Positions 1 through 9,858 of a stretch of 64,000 bases of DNA are shown piece after piece. Origin of the DNA: Paracoccus maritimus (GTDB lineage: Bacteria; Pseudomonadota; Alphaproteobacteria; Rhodobacterales; Rhodobacteraceae); contig NZ_JANAVZ010000001.1 in assembly GCF_025195095.1 (NCBI RefSeq), forward strand, positions 602,956-666,955, given 5' to 3'. The notes beneath the pieces are model-generated. The model was not told the DNA's origin, did not search any database, and saw only the letters and a list, made by a program, of their open reading frames with translations. The stretch's first letter is position 1. Each line of letters starts with the position of its first letter. Both the position numbers and the translations under genes were made by a program.

Positions 1-16
1 CACAGCGAGAGCCAAG

Positions 17-2182
17 ATGTCCGAACCGACGAAAACCAGCTATGTCGTTCGCCACGATCTGCAGGTCGCGGATCGATTGGCAGATTTCATCGAGACCGAG
101 GCGCTTGCCGGGCTGGATATCGACGCCGACAGGTTCTGGGGCGGGCTGTCGCGACTGGTCCACGAATTCGGTCCCCGCAACCGTGAACTGCTGGCGACGC
201 GCGAAAAGCTTCAGCGCCTGATCGATGACTGGCACCTGGCGCGGCGCGACAAGGCGCATGATGGCGCCGCGTACAAGAAGTTCCTGTCCCAGATCGGCTA
301 CCTGCTGCCCGAAGGCGAGGATTTCCGCATCGGCACGGAAAATGTCGATCCCGAGATCGCCAGCGTCGCGGGGCCACAGCTTGTGGTTCCGATCACCAAT
401 GCCAGATTTGTGCTGAATGCGGCGAATGCCCGTTGGGGCAGCCTTTACGACGGTCTTTATGGCACAGATGCGATGGGGCCGCCCCCAGCCGAGGCCGGTT
501 TCGACAAGGGTCGGGGCGCGCGTGTCGTGATGCGTTCGGCCGTATTTCTGGACGAGGCGTTCCCGCTGGCCGGCACTAGCCACGGACGGGCCGAGGAATA
601 CCGGGTCGAGGATGGCCGGTTGCTGGTTGACGGCTCGCCGTTGAAGCAACCGGAAAAGTTTGCGGGCTATCGCGGCGACCCTCAGCAGCCAGGCAGCATC
701 CTGTTGCGCAACAACGGGCTGCATGTGGAACTGGTCTTCGATCGCAGCCATCCGATCGGCAAGACGGCCGCATCGGGGCTTGCGGACGTGATCATCGAAT
801 CCGCGATGTCGGCGATCATCGATTGCGAGGATTCGGTCGCCTGCGTGGATGCCGAGGACAAGGTTCTGGCCTATCGGCATTGGCTGGGGCTGATGAAGGG
901 CGATCTGTCCGAAAGCTTCGTGAAGAACGGCAAGCAGGTTGATCGCCGTCTTGCAGGCGACCGCGACTATATCGGACCCGACGGTGATGCGCTGTCCTTG
1001 AAGGGGCGGGCACTGCTGCTGGTCCGCAATGTCGGCCATCTGATGAGCAATCCGTCGATTCTGGATCGCGACGGATACGAGATCCAGGAAGGCCTGATGG
1101 ACGCGATGGTCACGACGCTGATCGCGATGCATGATCTGCGCAAGACCCAGGGACCGCGCAATTCGGTCAAGGGGTCGATCTATGTCGTGAAGCCGAAGAT
1201 GCACGGCCCCGAAGAGGTCGCGTTCGCTGACGCTACCTTCACGCTGGTCGAGGACGTGCTGGGCCTTCCGCGCAATACGGTCAAGCTTGGCATCATGGAC
1301 GAAGAACGGCGCACCAGCGTCAACCTGAAGGAATGCATCCGCGCCGCGCGGGACAGGGTCTGCTTCATCAATACCGGGTTCCTCGACCGGACCGGCGACG
1401 AAATTCACACCTCGATGCAGGCGGGGCCGTTCAGCCGCAAGGATTTCATCAAGCGCAAGGGCTGGATCACCGCCTACGAAAACCAGAACGTTGATATCGG
1501 GCTGGAATGCGGACTGTCGGGCAAGGCGCAGATCGGCAAGGGCATGTGGGCCGTTCCCGACAAGATGGCCGCGATGCTGGAGGCCAAGATCGAACATCCG
1601 AAGGCCGGGGCGAACACTGCCTGGGTGCCCAGCCCCACGGCCGCGACGCTTCATGCGCTGCACTATCACAAGATCGATGTCTTTGCCGTGCAGGCTGAAC
1701 TGGCCAAGGGCGGACGCCGCGCCTATGTCGAGGCGCTGCTGGATATCCCGGTTGCCAGCTATCGGATGTGGACGCGCGATCAGATCCGGCGCGAGGTGGA
1801 AAACAACGCCCAGGGCATCCTTGGCTATGTCGTGCGCTGGGTCGATCAGGGTATTGGCTGTTCCAAGGTGCCCGACATCAACGATGTCGGCCTAATGGAA
1901 GATCGCGCGACCTGCCGCATCTCGGCCCAGCATATCGCGAACTGGCTGCATCACGACATCGTTTCAGGCGATGAGGTCGATGAAATCATGCAGCGCATGG
2001 CCGAAATCGTCGATCGACAGAACGCCGATGATCCGTCCTATCGGCCGATGGCGCCGGATTTTGACGGCATCGCCTTCCATGCGGCGCGCGATCTGGTGTT
2101 CAAGGGAACCGAGCAACCGTCGGGCTATACCGAACCGGTTCTGCACGCCGCACGGCTGGCATTGAAGCGGGCTGGCGGCTGA
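17..2182 (+). CDS. glcB: Malate synthase G
   Basis: Condenses glyoxylate with acetyl-CoA to malate in the cytoplasm (glyoxylate shunt and glycolate use). The 721-residue length is that of the monomeric G isoform, longer than the roughly 530 of the A form. Visible family landmarks are [12 protein letters not shown] with the presumed glyoxylate-binding Arg337, [13 protein letters not shown] near residue 371, [13 protein letters not shown], and MEDRATCR near 627 whose Asp629 matches the catalytic Asp of the Escherichia coli enzyme. The ATG at 17 follows a modest purine stretch (GAGAG). Only 16 bases precede the gene, so its promoter lies outside the window. No isocitrate lyase gene is seen here. 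Confidence 0.97.
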   Translation: MSEPTKTSYVVRHDLQVADRLADFIETEALAGLDIDADRFWGGLSRLVHEFGPRNRELLATREKLQRLIDDWHLARRDKAHDGAAYKKFLSQIGYLLPEGEDFRIGTENVDPEIASVAGPQLVVPITNARFVLNAANARWGSLYDGLYGTDAMGPPPAEAGFDKGRGARVVMRSAVFLDEAFPLAGTSHGRAEEYRVEDGRLLVDGSPLKQPEKFAGYRGDPQQPGSILLRNNGLHVELVFDRSHPIGKTAASGLADVIIESAMSAIIDCEDSVACVDAEDKVLAYRHWLGLMKGDLSESFVKNGKQVDRRLAGDRDYIGPDGDALSLKGRALLLVRNVGHLMSNPSILDRDGYEIQEGLMDAMVTTLIAMHDLRKTQGPRNSVKGSIYVVKPKMHGPEEVAFADATFTLVEDVLGLPRNTVKLGIMDEERRTSVNLKECIRAARDRVCFINTGFLDRTGDEIHTSMQAGPFSRKDFIKRKGWITAYENQNVDIGLECGLSGKAQIGKGMWAVPDKMAAMLEAKIEHPKAGANTAWVPSPTAATLHALHYHKIDVFAVQAELAKGGRRAYVEALLDIPVASYRMWTRDQIRREVENNAQGILGYVVRWVDQGIGCSKVPDINDVGLMEDRATCRISAQHIANWLHHDIVSGDEVDEIMQRMAEIVDRQNADDPSYRPMAPDFDGIAFHAARDLVFKGTEQPSGYTEPVLHAARLALKRAGG

Positions 2183-2266
2183 CCTTCGGCGGGCGCTGAT
2201 CGCAGCGATCTTGACCCTGCGCGGGCCGGGGGCTAACCCCTCTGGCGTGCCAGAAGGAGATCCCGC

Positions 2267-3391
2267 ATGCCCGACAGCTATTCGCTTCTTATCCTGCCCG
2301 GCGACGGGATCGGCCCCGAGGTGATGGCCGAAGTCGCCAAGGTCATCGACTGGTTCCAGGACAATCGCGGCATGTCCTTCGATGTCTCGCATGATCTGGT
2401 GGGCGGATCGGCCTATGACGAATATGGCACGCCTTGCGCCGACCAGACCCTGGCTCGCGCGCAATCGGTCGACGCGGTTCTTCTGGGCGCGGTCGGCGGG
2501 CCGAAATACGACAGCCTCGATTTCAGCGTTAAGCCCGAGCGGGGCCTGCTGCGCCTGCGCAAGGAGATGGACCTGTTCGCCAATCTGCGCCCCGCGCAAT
2601 GCTTCGACGCGCTGGCCGATTTTTCGTCGCTGAAGCGCGAGGTCGTGGCCGGGCTGGACATCCTGATCGTGCGGGAACTGACCTCGGGCGTCTATTTCGG
2701 TGAACCACGCGGCATTCATGACGACAACAACAACCCCGAAAACGAGGGAGGTCGGGTCGGCATAAATACTCAGCGATACACAAGCGGAGAGATCCGCCGG
2801 GTCGCCCGGTCGGCCTTCGACTTGGCCCGGCAGCGCGGAAATAAGGTCTGCTCGATGGAGAAGGCCAATGTGATGGAATCCGGGATCCTGTGGCGCGAAG
2901 AGGTGCAGTGGGTCCACGACAACGAATATCCCGATGTCGAATTGTCGCATATGTATGCCGACAACGGCGCGATGCAGCTGGTGCGCAATCCCCGCCAGTT
3001 CGACGTGATCGTGACCGACAACCTGTTCGGCGACGTGCTGTCGGACGCGGCGGCGATGCTGACCGGCAGCCTTGGCATGCTGCCCTCGGCCAGCCTTGGC
3101 GCGAAGATGGCGAATGGCCGGCCCAAGGCGCTGTATGAACCCGTTCACGGCAGCGCCCCCGATATTGCCGGTCAGGGCAAGGCGAATCCCATTGCCTGTA
3201 TCCTCAGCTTTGCGATGGCGCTGCGCTATTCCTTCGATCAGGGTGACGCCGCTGCCGAACTGGAAGGTGCGGTCGAACGCGTGCTGGCGGATGGTGTGCG
3301 CACCGCCGATCTGATGGGACCACAGGGCGGCACGGCTGTATCGACCAGCCAGATGGGCGATCGCATCATCGCCGCGCTTGCCGCAGGCTAG
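2267..3391 (+). CDS. leuB: 3-isopropylmalate dehydrogenase
   Basis: NAD-dependent oxidative decarboxylation of 3-isopropylmalate, third step of leucine synthesis. The 374-residue protein has GDGIGPEV at the N-terminus, [14 protein letters not shown], the [11 protein letters not shown] substrate loop, the metal-binding [10 protein letters not shown] block, and the NAD-site [14 protein letters not shown]. These features separate it from isocitrate and tartrate dehydrogenases of the same family. The start ATG follows AGAAGGAG at good spacing. An 84-base gap separates it from malate synthase. A strong intrinsic terminator follows 30 bases after the stop. leuCD are not in the window. Confidence 0.97.
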   Translation: MPDSYSLLILPGDGIGPEVMAEVAKVIDWFQDNRGMSFDVSHDLVGGSAYDEYGTPCADQTLARAQSVDAVLLGAVGGPKYDSLDFSVKPERGLLRLRKEMDLFANLRPAQCFDALADFSSLKREVVAGLDILIVRELTSGVYFGEPRGIHDDNNNPENEGGRVGINTQRYTSGEIRRVARSAFDLARQRGNKVCSMEKANVMESGILWREEVQWVHDNEYPDVELSHMYADNGAMQLVRNPRQFDVIVTDNLFGDVLSDAAAMLTGSLGMLPSASLGAKMANGRPKALYEPVHGSAPDIAGQGKANPIACILSFAMALRYSFDQGDAAAELEGAVERVLADGVRTADLMGPQGGTAVSTSQMGDRIIAALAAG

Positions 3392-3419
3392 GCGGGCGCG
3401 ACACGCATCGCATCAATAA

Positions 3420-3447
3420 AAAAGGCGGCCCCGCAGGGCCGCCTTTT
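3420..3447. terminator. Bidirectional intrinsic terminator after leuB
   Basis: A 12-bp perfect stem (AAAAGGCGGCCC / GGGCCGCCTTTT) with a CGCA loop. It is flanked by A residues on one side and T residues on the other, so it can end transcription of leuB and of the convergent transglycosylase gene. Confidence 0.92.
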
Positions 3448-3475
3448 CCTTGATCCGAGGGCTGGGTCGCGGCAC

Positions 3476-4732
3476 CTAGCGCCGCAACTGACCCAGCAGG
3501 ATCGAGGTCGGATATCCGTCCGGCGTCACGCCGATCGACCGCTGATAGGCCACCACCGCCTCGGTCGTGCCAGAGCCGAACAGCCCGTCGATCTCGTCGT
3601 CGTAGAAGCCCTTGGCCTTCAGTCGCTGCTGGATCTCTTTCCGTTCGGCGGTGCTGAGCGGCCGGTCGTTGCGCGGCCATGCGCCCTGGATTCCCGACCG
3701 TCCGGCGATGCGTTCGCCCAGGAACGCCACACCAAGCGCATAGTTGTCAGAGTTGTTGTAGCGCAGGATCGACCGGAAATTGTCCAGGATCAGGAAGGCC
3801 GGGCCACGCGCGCCGGCGGGCATGATGATCGATCCGGTGCCGCCCGGCAGACCGCCGCCGCCCATCCGCGTGACGCCCTGTGCGGCCCACGCGCTGCTGG
3901 ACTTTCGATTTCCCTTGCCGACCTGGCCCATGTTGAAATTCGACGGTAACTGGACCTCGGCACCCCAGGCCTGGCCACGCTGCCAGCCGTTCCGGGCAAG
4001 ATAATTCGCGGTCGAGGCCAGTGAATCGGTCGGATCTTCGGACCAGATGTCGCGACGACCGTCGCCGGTGAAATCGACCGCGTAATCAAGATAGGATGTC
4101 GGCATGAACTGGGTGTGCCCCATCGCCCCCGCCCAGCTTCCAAGCATGTGCTCGGGGTCGGTGTCGCCGGCCTGCAGGATGCGCAGCGCCGCGATCAGCT
4201 GGTTCTGGAACATCTCGCCGCGGCGACCGTCATAAGCCAGTGTGGCCAGCGACGGGATGATCTGCATCTTGCCGCGATTGGCCCCGAAATTCGACTCCAT
4301 CCCCCAGACGGCCAGCACGATCTCGCGCGGGACGCCATAGCGCGCTTCGATCGACGACAGCGTGCTGGAAAGCTGTGCGTTCTTTTCGCGTCCCGTGCTG
4401 ATCCGTGCGTCCGATACCGCGCTGTCAAGATACAGCCAGACCGGGCGCGAGAACTCGGCCTGCTTGCGGTCCAGACGGATCACGTCGGGGTTATAGCGGG
4501 CGATCCGCATGGCGCGGTCATAGGTGCCCGCCGAGATCCCTGCCGACAATGCGCGAGGCCGGAATGACTGCACGAAGTTCTGCAGCCCTGCCGCGTCCCC
4601 GGGCGAGGCGGCGGGAATGCTGGCCGGCGTCACCGGCGCCCCGTAGGACGCTGGCGTGCGGTTGACCGAGCCGGCGCAGGACGCCAACGCGCCGATCAGC
4701 GCCGTGGACATGAAAAAACGGGAAAATGTCAT
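3476..4732 (-). CDS. Lytic murein transglycosylase, MltB-like lipoprotein
   Basis: Cleaves the MurNAc-GlcNAc bond of peptidoglycan in the periplasm to form anhydro-muropeptides. The 418-residue product begins with a lipoprotein signal whose lipobox is LASC (lipidated Cys19). The SLT_2 catalytic domain follows, with the family signature VWGMESNFG and catalytic Glu146, then QFMPTSYLDYAVDFTGDG. Residues from about 360 form a PG_binding_1 peptidoglycan-binding domain (EIQQRLKAKGFYDDEIDG). It is transcribed alone and converges on leuB. The family assignment is firm. The exact Mlt letter is not, because the C-terminal PG-binding domain is typical of alphaproteobacterial SLT_2 proteins rather than E. 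coli MltB. Confidence 0.93.
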   Translation of the reverse strand: MTFSRFFMSTALIGALASCAGSVNRTPASYGAPVTPASIPAASPGDAAGLQNFVQSFRPRALSAGISAGTYDRAMRIARYNPDVIRLDRKQAEFSRPVWLYLDSAVSDARISTGREKNAQLSSTLSSIEARYGVPREIVLAVWGMESNFGANRGKMQIIPSLATLAYDGRRGEMFQNQLIAALRILQAGDTDPEHMLGSWAGAMGHTQFMPTSYLDYAVDFTGDGRRDIWSEDPTDSLASTANYLARNGWQRGQAWGAEVQLPSNFNMGQVGKGNRKSSSAWAAQGVTRMGGGGLPGGTGSIIMPAGARGPAFLILDNFRSILRYNNSDNYALGVAFLGERIAGRSGIQGAWPRNDRPLSTAERKEIQQRLKAKGFYDDEIDGLFGSGTTEAVVAYQRSIGVTPDGYPTSILLGQLRR

Positions 4733-4848
4733 GTGGATCGCCTGTTATTGACTGCTGCTGTTCTTGTTGTGAACGAATGTAGCAGTCACAGTTCGGCTTG
4801 GATAGATCGGCCTCGACATTCCCTGTCTGCAGGTTTGCAGGCTACTGC

Positions 4849-5160
4849 TCAGGCCGGATCGTCGAAGAACGGTTCCAGACTGGCGATGATGACGGCGTTT
4901 TCGTCCAGCGCCCTCTGCATCAGGGCGCGTTCGTCGGCGTCGATCTGGTGGCCGTCGGAGATCCGTTCGTCCAGGGTTCCGTGGCCGGTCACGTCCAGCG
5001 GGGCCATGTCGGCCTGTTTCAGGATTGCGACCGTTTCTCGAACCGCTTCGGCCTCGTCATGGCCCGAGGCATAGCAGATCAGGGCGGCGCCGGTGGCGCC
5101 CTTGGGCAGGCCGTCGCCGGTCTTGCGTCCAAGTTGGATCAGCAGCGTATAGACTTCCAT
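4849..5160 (-). CDS. Small conserved protein of unknown function
   Basis: A 103-residue protein beginning MEVYTLLIQLGRK. It is acidic, predicted soluble, and has no signal peptide or membrane segment. The sequence contains ATGAALICYASGHDEAEAV and ALDENAVIIASLEPFFDDPA, which read as a compact alpha/beta fold. I recognise no named family. A much longer frame extends upstream, but it runs antisense through two clear genes, so the ATG at 5160 is taken. It lies divergently from the YbaK gene and upstream of the transglycosylase on the same strand, 116 bases away. Confidence 0.75.
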   Translation of the reverse strand: MEVYTLLIQLGRKTGDGLPKGATGAALICYASGHDEAEAVRETVAILKQADMAPLDVTGHGTLDERISDGHQIDADERALMQRALDENAVIIASLEPFFDDPA

Positions 5161-5346
5161 CGGGCGGGGCCTCGTCGCGATCATGCAGGGCGGACGACAG
5201 GGCCGCCGCGACCGCAACAGCATGTCTCGGCCCACTGTGCAAGCCCGTAACGGGGAAATGCGTGCACCCGATATCCGTCGGCCGGGACGGGTTGCGATCC
5301 GGCGCGTGCGGGTTAGTGTTCGCACGGTCAGTGCCGGAGGCGTGTG

Positions 5347-5817
5347 ATGAGCAAAAGTCTGAAACGGGTCAGGGCGGCGCTGGAAGAGGCGGGCGAGACG
5401 GTCGAGGTGATGGAAATGGCCGGATCGACGCGGACGGCGGCCGAGGCAGCCGCCGCCGCTGATTGCAATGTCGATCAGATCGCCAAGTCGATCATCTTTC
5501 GCGGGTTGGACGATGGCCATGTCACGCTGTTCCTGACGGCAGGCGGCAATCGCGTCGATCCGCTGAAGGCCGCTGCCGTCGCCGGTCAGGAACTGGGCAA
5601 GGCCGATGCCGATCTGATCCGCCGCGAGACCGGTTTCGCGATCGGTGGGGTCGCGCCGGTCGGGCATCTGCGCCCGGTCGTGGCGTTCTTCGACCCCCGC
5701 CTGTCGGATTTTGACATCGTGTGGGCTGCGGCAGGAACGCCGCGGCATATCTTTGCCATCGCGCCATCGCGTCTTCTGGCAATCACCGGCGCGACGGTCG
5801 CGGATTTCACCGGCTGA
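5347..5817 (+). CDS. YbaK/ProX-type aminoacyl-tRNA deacylase
   Basis: Member of the YbaK/prolyl-tRNA synthetase editing-domain family, which hydrolyses mischarged tRNA in trans (for example Cys-tRNA(Pro)). The 156-residue protein is a single domain. Visible marks are the conserved lysine in QIAKSIIF, the GGNRVDPLK segment, and IGGVAPVGH, all standard for the fold. The start is ATG 5347; a GTG directly before it (5344) is an equally possible start adding one residue. GGAG lies upstream at suitable spacing. Substrate specificity (Cys-Pro versus Ala-Pro) cannot be settled by eye. Confidence 0.9.
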   Translation: MSKSLKRVRAALEEAGETVEVMEMAGSTRTAAEAAAAADCNVDQIAKSIIFRGLDDGHVTLFLTAGGNRVDPLKAAAVAGQELGKADADLIRRETGFAIGGVAPVGHLRPVVAFFDPRLSDFDIVWAAAGTPRHIFAIAPSRLLAITGATVADFTG

Positions 5818-5877
5818 GGCAACCGACCGCTGACGCATGCGTTCGTTGGTTGTGATCTGACCAACAAGAGGTGCCGC

Positions 5878-6702
5878 GTGACCCAACCGATGCTGATGCT
5901 GAACGACGGACGAAAGATGCCGCAACTGGGACTGGGGGTGTGGCAGATGCCCGCTGAAGGCACCGCCGAAGCCATAGCTACGGCGCTGCGCATCGGATAT
6001 CGCCTGATCGACGGTGCAGCGATGTATGGCAACGAAGCCGGGATGGGGCAGGCGGTGCGCGATGGCGATGTGCCCCGCGACGAGGTGTTCGTGACCTCGA
6101 AGCTGTGGAATGATCAGCACGGGCGCGACAGGACGTTGCGGGCCTTTGATGCCACAATGCAGAGGATCGGGTTGGACTGGCTGGATTTGTTTCTGATCCA
6201 TTGGCCCGCTCCGCAGCAGGATCTGTATGTCGAGACATGGAAGACGCTGATCGAACTGCGCGATCAGGGCAGGATCAAGTCGGTCGGCGTCGCGAATTTT
6301 CAGGAACCGCATCTGCATCGGCTGATCGACGAAACCGGCGTCGCGCCCGCCGTCAACCAGATCGAGTTGCATCCCAGCTTCAACCAGCCCGCGATGCGGG
6401 CGGTCAATCGACGGCTGGGGATCGTCACGCAAAGCTGGGCGCCCTTGGGCCGGACCGCCGATTTCGACGCGGCGCCGGTCGCGCAGGCCGCCGTGCGCCA
6501 TGGGACAAGCCCCGCCCAGGTCATCATCGCATGGCATCTCGCGCGTGGATTGTCCGCGATCCCCAAATCACAGGATTCCGGGCGGCTTCAGCAGAACTTC
6601 GATGCGCTCAAGCTGCGTCTGACCGACGCCGAGCTGGACGAGATCGACGCCCTGGACAGCGACGCGCGGACCGGGCCTGACCCCGATGTCTTCAGCGGCT
6701 GA
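5878..6702 (+). CDS. Aldo/keto reductase
   Basis: NAD(P)H-dependent carbonyl reductase of the 2,5-diketo-D-gluconate reductase group. The catalytic tetrad is complete: Asp45 and Tyr50 in LIDGAAMYGNE, Lys75 in VTSKLWND, His108 in LFLIHWP. The C-terminal IPKSQDSGRLQQN block is the usual NADP-phosphate contact. The 274-residue length is normal. It starts at GTG 5878 behind AGAGG. The 3' end overlaps the convergent formamidase-like gene by 11 bases. The substrate is unknown. Confidence 0.93.
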   Translation: MTQPMLMLNDGRKMPQLGLGVWQMPAEGTAEAIATALRIGYRLIDGAAMYGNEAGMGQAVRDGDVPRDEVFVTSKLWNDQHGRDRTLRAFDATMQRIGLDWLDLFLIHWPAPQQDLYVETWKTLIELRDQGRIKSVGVANFQEPHLHRLIDETGVAPAVNQIELHPSFNQPAMRAVNRRLGIVTQSWAPLGRTADFDAAPVAQAAVRHGTSPAQVIIAWHLARGLSAIPKSQDSGRLQQNFDALKLRLTDAELDEIDALDSDARTGPDPDVFSG

Positions 6703-7483
6703 TCAGGGCGCGCGTCAAGGCGCTGTCGGGGTGGGACAGCGAGTCGATCACGTCGAAATGTTGGCGGCCGGGCTCGATCACATGGCTTGTCGCGGCGCCC
6801 AGCCCCGCCCAAATGTCGGCGATCAGGCGCGACTGGCGAATGAATTCCGGCCGCTCTGACCCGCCGACCCAGGCGGTCAGGGGTATGCCCGCACGCGGCG
6901 TCAGCAGGGCGGGGCTTTCGGTTTCCGCCTCGGCTGTATCCATGCCAAGCGTGTCGTTCAGCGCGGTGCGCATCAGCGGGCGCAGATCGAACAGCCCCGA
7001 TATCGGCAGGCAGCATATGATCCGCGATGCGATGTCGTCGGGAAGCGTGCCGTCATCACAGACCATCCGCGCGGCAAGGTGCCCGCCCGCCGAATGTCCG
7101 GTCAGCGCGATGGGGCCGTCGACACGGGTTGCCGCCTCGCAGATGGCGGTGGCGATTTCCCGGGTCATCTGGCCGATCCGTGCAGCTGGCGCCAGCGTGT
7201 AGGCGGGCATCGCCACGGCCCAGCCTGCGCCAAGCGGACCCGCCGCCAGATGCGACCAGACCGAGGGGTCGAATTTCATCCAGTATCCGCCATGCACGAA
7301 CACCACCAGGCCGCGTGCGGCGCCGGCAGGCCGAAACAGATGCCCACGCCCAAGGGATTCGGGCGGGTGCGCGGCCCGGAACTCCGCCGCACGCAGCGAC
7401 CAGAGGGGCGGATAATCCTCGGCCCGCGCGATATGCGCGCCGTTGGCATAGGCGTCGTCCCAGTCGATGATCCGATACAGCAT
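6692..7483 (-). CDS. Alpha/beta hydrolase, probable kynurenine formamidase
   Basis: Serine hydrolase of 263 residues. HGGYW at 64-68 is the oxyanion-hole motif of the eukaryote-type (AFMID) arylformamidases. The nucleophile is Ser131 in GHSAGG, the catalytic His is His242 in QHFD, and the acid is probably in GGSERPEF. It is divergent from kynureninase, 62 bases apart, so N-formylkynurenine to kynurenine is the natural role: this enzyme forms the substrate of its neighbour. The start ATG 7483 is chosen because AAGGAGG sits just upstream; a longer in-frame extension to 7522 lacks such a site. It is not a KynB-type metal-dependent formamidase. Function is inferred from motif plus context. Confidence 0.82.
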   Translation of the reverse strand: MLYRIIDWDDAYANGAHIARAEDYPPLWSLRAAEFRAAHPPESLGRGHLFRPAGAARGLVVFVHGGYWMKFDPSVWSHLAAGPLGAGWAVAMPAYTLAPAARIGQMTREIATAICEAATRVDGPIALTGHSAGGHLAARMVCDDGTLPDDIASRIICCLPISGLFDLRPLMRTALNDTLGMDTAEAETESPALLTPRAGIPLTAWVGGSERPEFIRQSRLIADIWAGLGAATSHVIEPGRQHFDVIDSLSHPDSALTRALISR

Positions 7484-7499
7484 CTTGGCCTCCTTCCGC

Positions 7500-7519
7500 C
7501 TAGCAGATCGGGCTGCTAG
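7500..7519. promoter_or_regulatory. Palindrome in kyn divergent intergenic region
   Basis: A perfect 7-bp inverted repeat, CTAGCAG and CTGCTAG, with a 6-base spacer. It is almost centred in the 62-base gap between the two divergent kynurenine genes. Position and symmetry suit a dimeric repressor or activator operator, possibly of the Lrp/AsnC type known for kynurenine genes. No regulator gene is adjacent. Operator function is inferred. Confidence 0.5.
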
Positions 7520-7545
7520 CATCCGGTCAAGTAGGGAGAGAGACC

Positions 7546-8733
7546 ATGACCGATTTCGCCAGCACCCGCGCCGCGTTTCACCTGCCTGAGGGAGTCACTT
7601 ATCTTGACGGCAATTCACTGGGGCCGATGCCCCACGCCGCCAAGGCTCGGGTCGCGGCGATGATGCAGGACGAATGGTCCGAGATGCTGATCACCGGCTG
7701 GAACAAGGCCGGATGGTACACCCAGCCGCGCCGGGTCGGGGATCGGATAGCGCGGCTGATCGGGGCGGGGCCGGGCCAGGTGGTGATGGGCGACACGTTG
7801 TCGATCAAGGTCTTTCAGGCGGTCAGCGCCGCGCGCGCGTTGCGGCCGGATCGACGGGTGATTCTGTCCGACAACGGCAATTTCCCCTCGGATCTGTATG
7901 TCGCCGAGGGGCTGGCGCGCGCCGTCGGCGCGGAATTGCGAGTCGTCGCCCCCGAAGAGGTCGAGGCAGCGATAGACGATCATCTGGCCGTTCTGATGAT
8001 CACCGAGGTCGATTACCGCACTGGCAGGCGTCACGATATGCGGTCTTTGACCGCCAGGGCGCATGATGCCGGGGCGCTTACGGTGTGGGATCTGGCGCAT
8101 TCGGCGGGCGCCGTGGATGTCGATCTGACCGGAGCCGATGCTGATTTTGCCGTCGGCTGCACCTATAAATACCTGAACGGCGGGCCGGGCGCGCCGGCCT
8201 TCATCTGGGTTCATCCCCGGCATGGAGATGCCGCGCAGCCGATCCTTCAGGGCTGGATGGGCCACAAATCGCCTTTCGCCTTCGATCTGGGCTATGCACC
8301 GGCGCCGGGGATCGAACGCATGCGCGTCGGCACGCCGCCGGTGATCGCGATGACGGCGCTGGACGCGGCGCTGGATGTCTGGGACGATGTGAACCTGTCG
8401 GACCTGCGTGCCAGGTCCGTCGAACTGACCGAAGCGTTCATCGCAAGGGTCGAGGCCGCGTGTCCCGACCTGACCCTGCATTCGCCGCGCGATCCGGAGC
8501 GGCGCGGTTCCCAGGTCGGCTTTCGCCATCCGCAGGGCTATGCGGTGATGCAGGCGCTGATCGCGAACGGCGTGATCGGGGATTTCCGTGCCCCAGATGT
8601 TCTGCGATTCGGATTTGCGCCGCTGTATAACGATCTTGACGACGTGGAACGCGCGGTGGACACGCTGTCGCGCATCCTGCGTGACGAAAGCTGGAATAAT
8701 GAACAATTTCATAAACAAGCCGCGGTAACGTAG
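7546..8733 (+). CDS. kynU: Kynureninase
   Basis: PLP-dependent hydrolysis of L-kynurenine (or 3-hydroxykynurenine) to (hydroxy)anthranilate and alanine, in tryptophan catabolism. The 395-residue protein shows the N-terminal YLDGNSLGPMP, the HSAGAVDVDL segment, and the PLP lysine Lys208 in GCTYKYLNGGPGAP, a kynureninase signature. The C-terminal GDFRAPDVLRFGFAPLYN is also typical. The start ATG is preceded by GGGAGAGAGA. It is divergent from the formamidase-like gene, and the two probably share an operator. Confidence 0.96.
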   Translation: MTDFASTRAAFHLPEGVTYLDGNSLGPMPHAAKARVAAMMQDEWSEMLITGWNKAGWYTQPRRVGDRIARLIGAGPGQVVMGDTLSIKVFQAVSAARALRPDRRVILSDNGNFPSDLYVAEGLARAVGAELRVVAPEEVEAAIDDHLAVLMITEVDYRTGRRHDMRSLTARAHDAGALTVWDLAHSAGAVDVDLTGADADFAVGCTYKYLNGGPGAPAFIWVHPRHGDAAQPILQGWMGHKSPFAFDLGYAPAPGIERMRVGTPPVIAMTALDAALDVWDDVNLSDLRARSVELTEAFIARVEAACPDLTLHSPRDPERRGSQVGFRHPQGYAVMQALIANGVIGDFRAPDVLRFGFAPLYNDLDDVERAVDTLSRILRDESWNNEQFHKQAAVT

Positions 8734-8796
8734 GGGCAGGGGGCTTCCCAAATTGCTTGTTCTGTTGCACAACGCCCGCATTTGAAAGCTCATTCC

Positions 8797-9858
8797 ATGC
8801 ACGTCCTGGATGTCCTGAAATTGCTGATCGCAGGGTTGGTCGCGTGCGGATTGCCGGCGCAGGCCGCCGATCTGCGCGTCGAGTACGTGGTGGCGCGCGA
8901 AGAGGCGTTGCAGATGGACATACAGCTGACCGGCACGATCGAGGCGCTGGACAGTATCGCGCTGGGGTTTCGCCAAAGCGGGCGCGTTGTCGAGGTCCTG
9001 GCCGAGGAAGGCGATCATTTTCAGACCGGAGAGCCGTTGGCGCGTCTGGATTCGGTCCAGCAGGATCAGGCGCTGAAGGTTGCGCAGGCCAATCTTGCCG
9101 CAACCCGGGCAGCGCAGGCGCAGGCAAGGCAGGCCGACGAGCGCGCGCGGGCCATGTTGGAACGCGGGGTGGGCACCCGCGCCGCGCGCGATGCGGCCGC
9201 TCAGGCTCTGTCCGAGGCGGACGGTTCGGTCAGGCGCGCGGAAAGCGCCGTCGACCAGGCAAGCCGCGCAGTGGATGAGACCGTGCTGCGCGCTCCGCAG
9301 CCCGTTGTGGTCACCAGCCGCGACATTGCCCCGGGCCAGGTCGTGGGCGCCGCGCAGCCGGCATTTACCCTGGCTACTTTGAACGGTCTGGAAGCCGTGT
9401 TTCAGGCCGCCGATCACCCGCTGTTGCGCGAGGCGATGGGATTGACCGTCGACCTGACGACGATCGATTTCAACCGCCAGCAGATGTCCGGCACCATTAC
9501 CGAGATCGCCCCGCTTGTCGATCCGCAGACCGGAACGGTCACGGTTCGCGCCCTGATTGGCGAGGTGGGCAGCGATGTGTCGTTGCTGGGTGCAGCGGTG
9601 CGCGGACATCTGAAGATGTCGGCAGAGCCGGGGGTTGCGCTGCCATGGACGGCGCTGATGAGGCATGGGAATACCAGTGCGGTCTGGGTGGTCGATGATG
9701 ACGACCGGGTGCATCTGACGCCGGTCCGGATCGACCGTTTCGCAGACGGAATCGTCTATGTAGCGGACGGCGTGGCGGCGGGTCAGACCGTGGTCGGGGC
9801 CGGGTCTCAGTTGCTTTATCCGGATCGCAAGGTTCAACCCGCCGGGGTGTCGCCGTGA
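8797..9858 (+). CDS. RND efflux periplasmic adaptor 1
   Basis: Membrane-fusion protein of a tripartite RND exporter, 353 residues. The N-terminus is a signal peptide ending near GLPAQA. Then come a barrel-sandwich half (RQSGRVVEVLAEEGDHFQTGEPLARLD), an alanine-rich coiled-coil hairpin with VGTRAARDAAAQALSEA, the second lipoyl half (RAPQPVVVTSRDIAPGQVV) and a beta-barrel/proximal domain. ATG 8797 is chosen; an upstream TTG (8782) would add five residues. It overlaps the next gene in a GTGA junction. There is no lipobox Cys, so it is soluble or loosely anchored. Confidence 0.92.
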   Translation: MHVLDVLKLLIAGLVACGLPAQAADLRVEYVVAREEALQMDIQLTGTIEALDSIALGFRQSGRVVEVLAEEGDHFQTGEPLARLDSVQQDQALKVAQANLAATRAAQAQARQADERARAMLERGVGTRAARDAAAQALSEADGSVRRAESAVDQASRAVDETVLRAPQPVVVTSRDIAPGQVVGAAQPAFTLATLNGLEAVFQAADHPLLREAMGLTVDLTTIDFNRQQMSGTITEIAPLVDPQTGTVTVRALIGEVGSDVSLLGAAVRGHLKMSAEPGVALPWTALMRHGNTSAVWVVDDDDRVHLTPVRIDRFADGIVYVADGVAAGQTVVGAGSQLLYPDRKVQPAGVSP

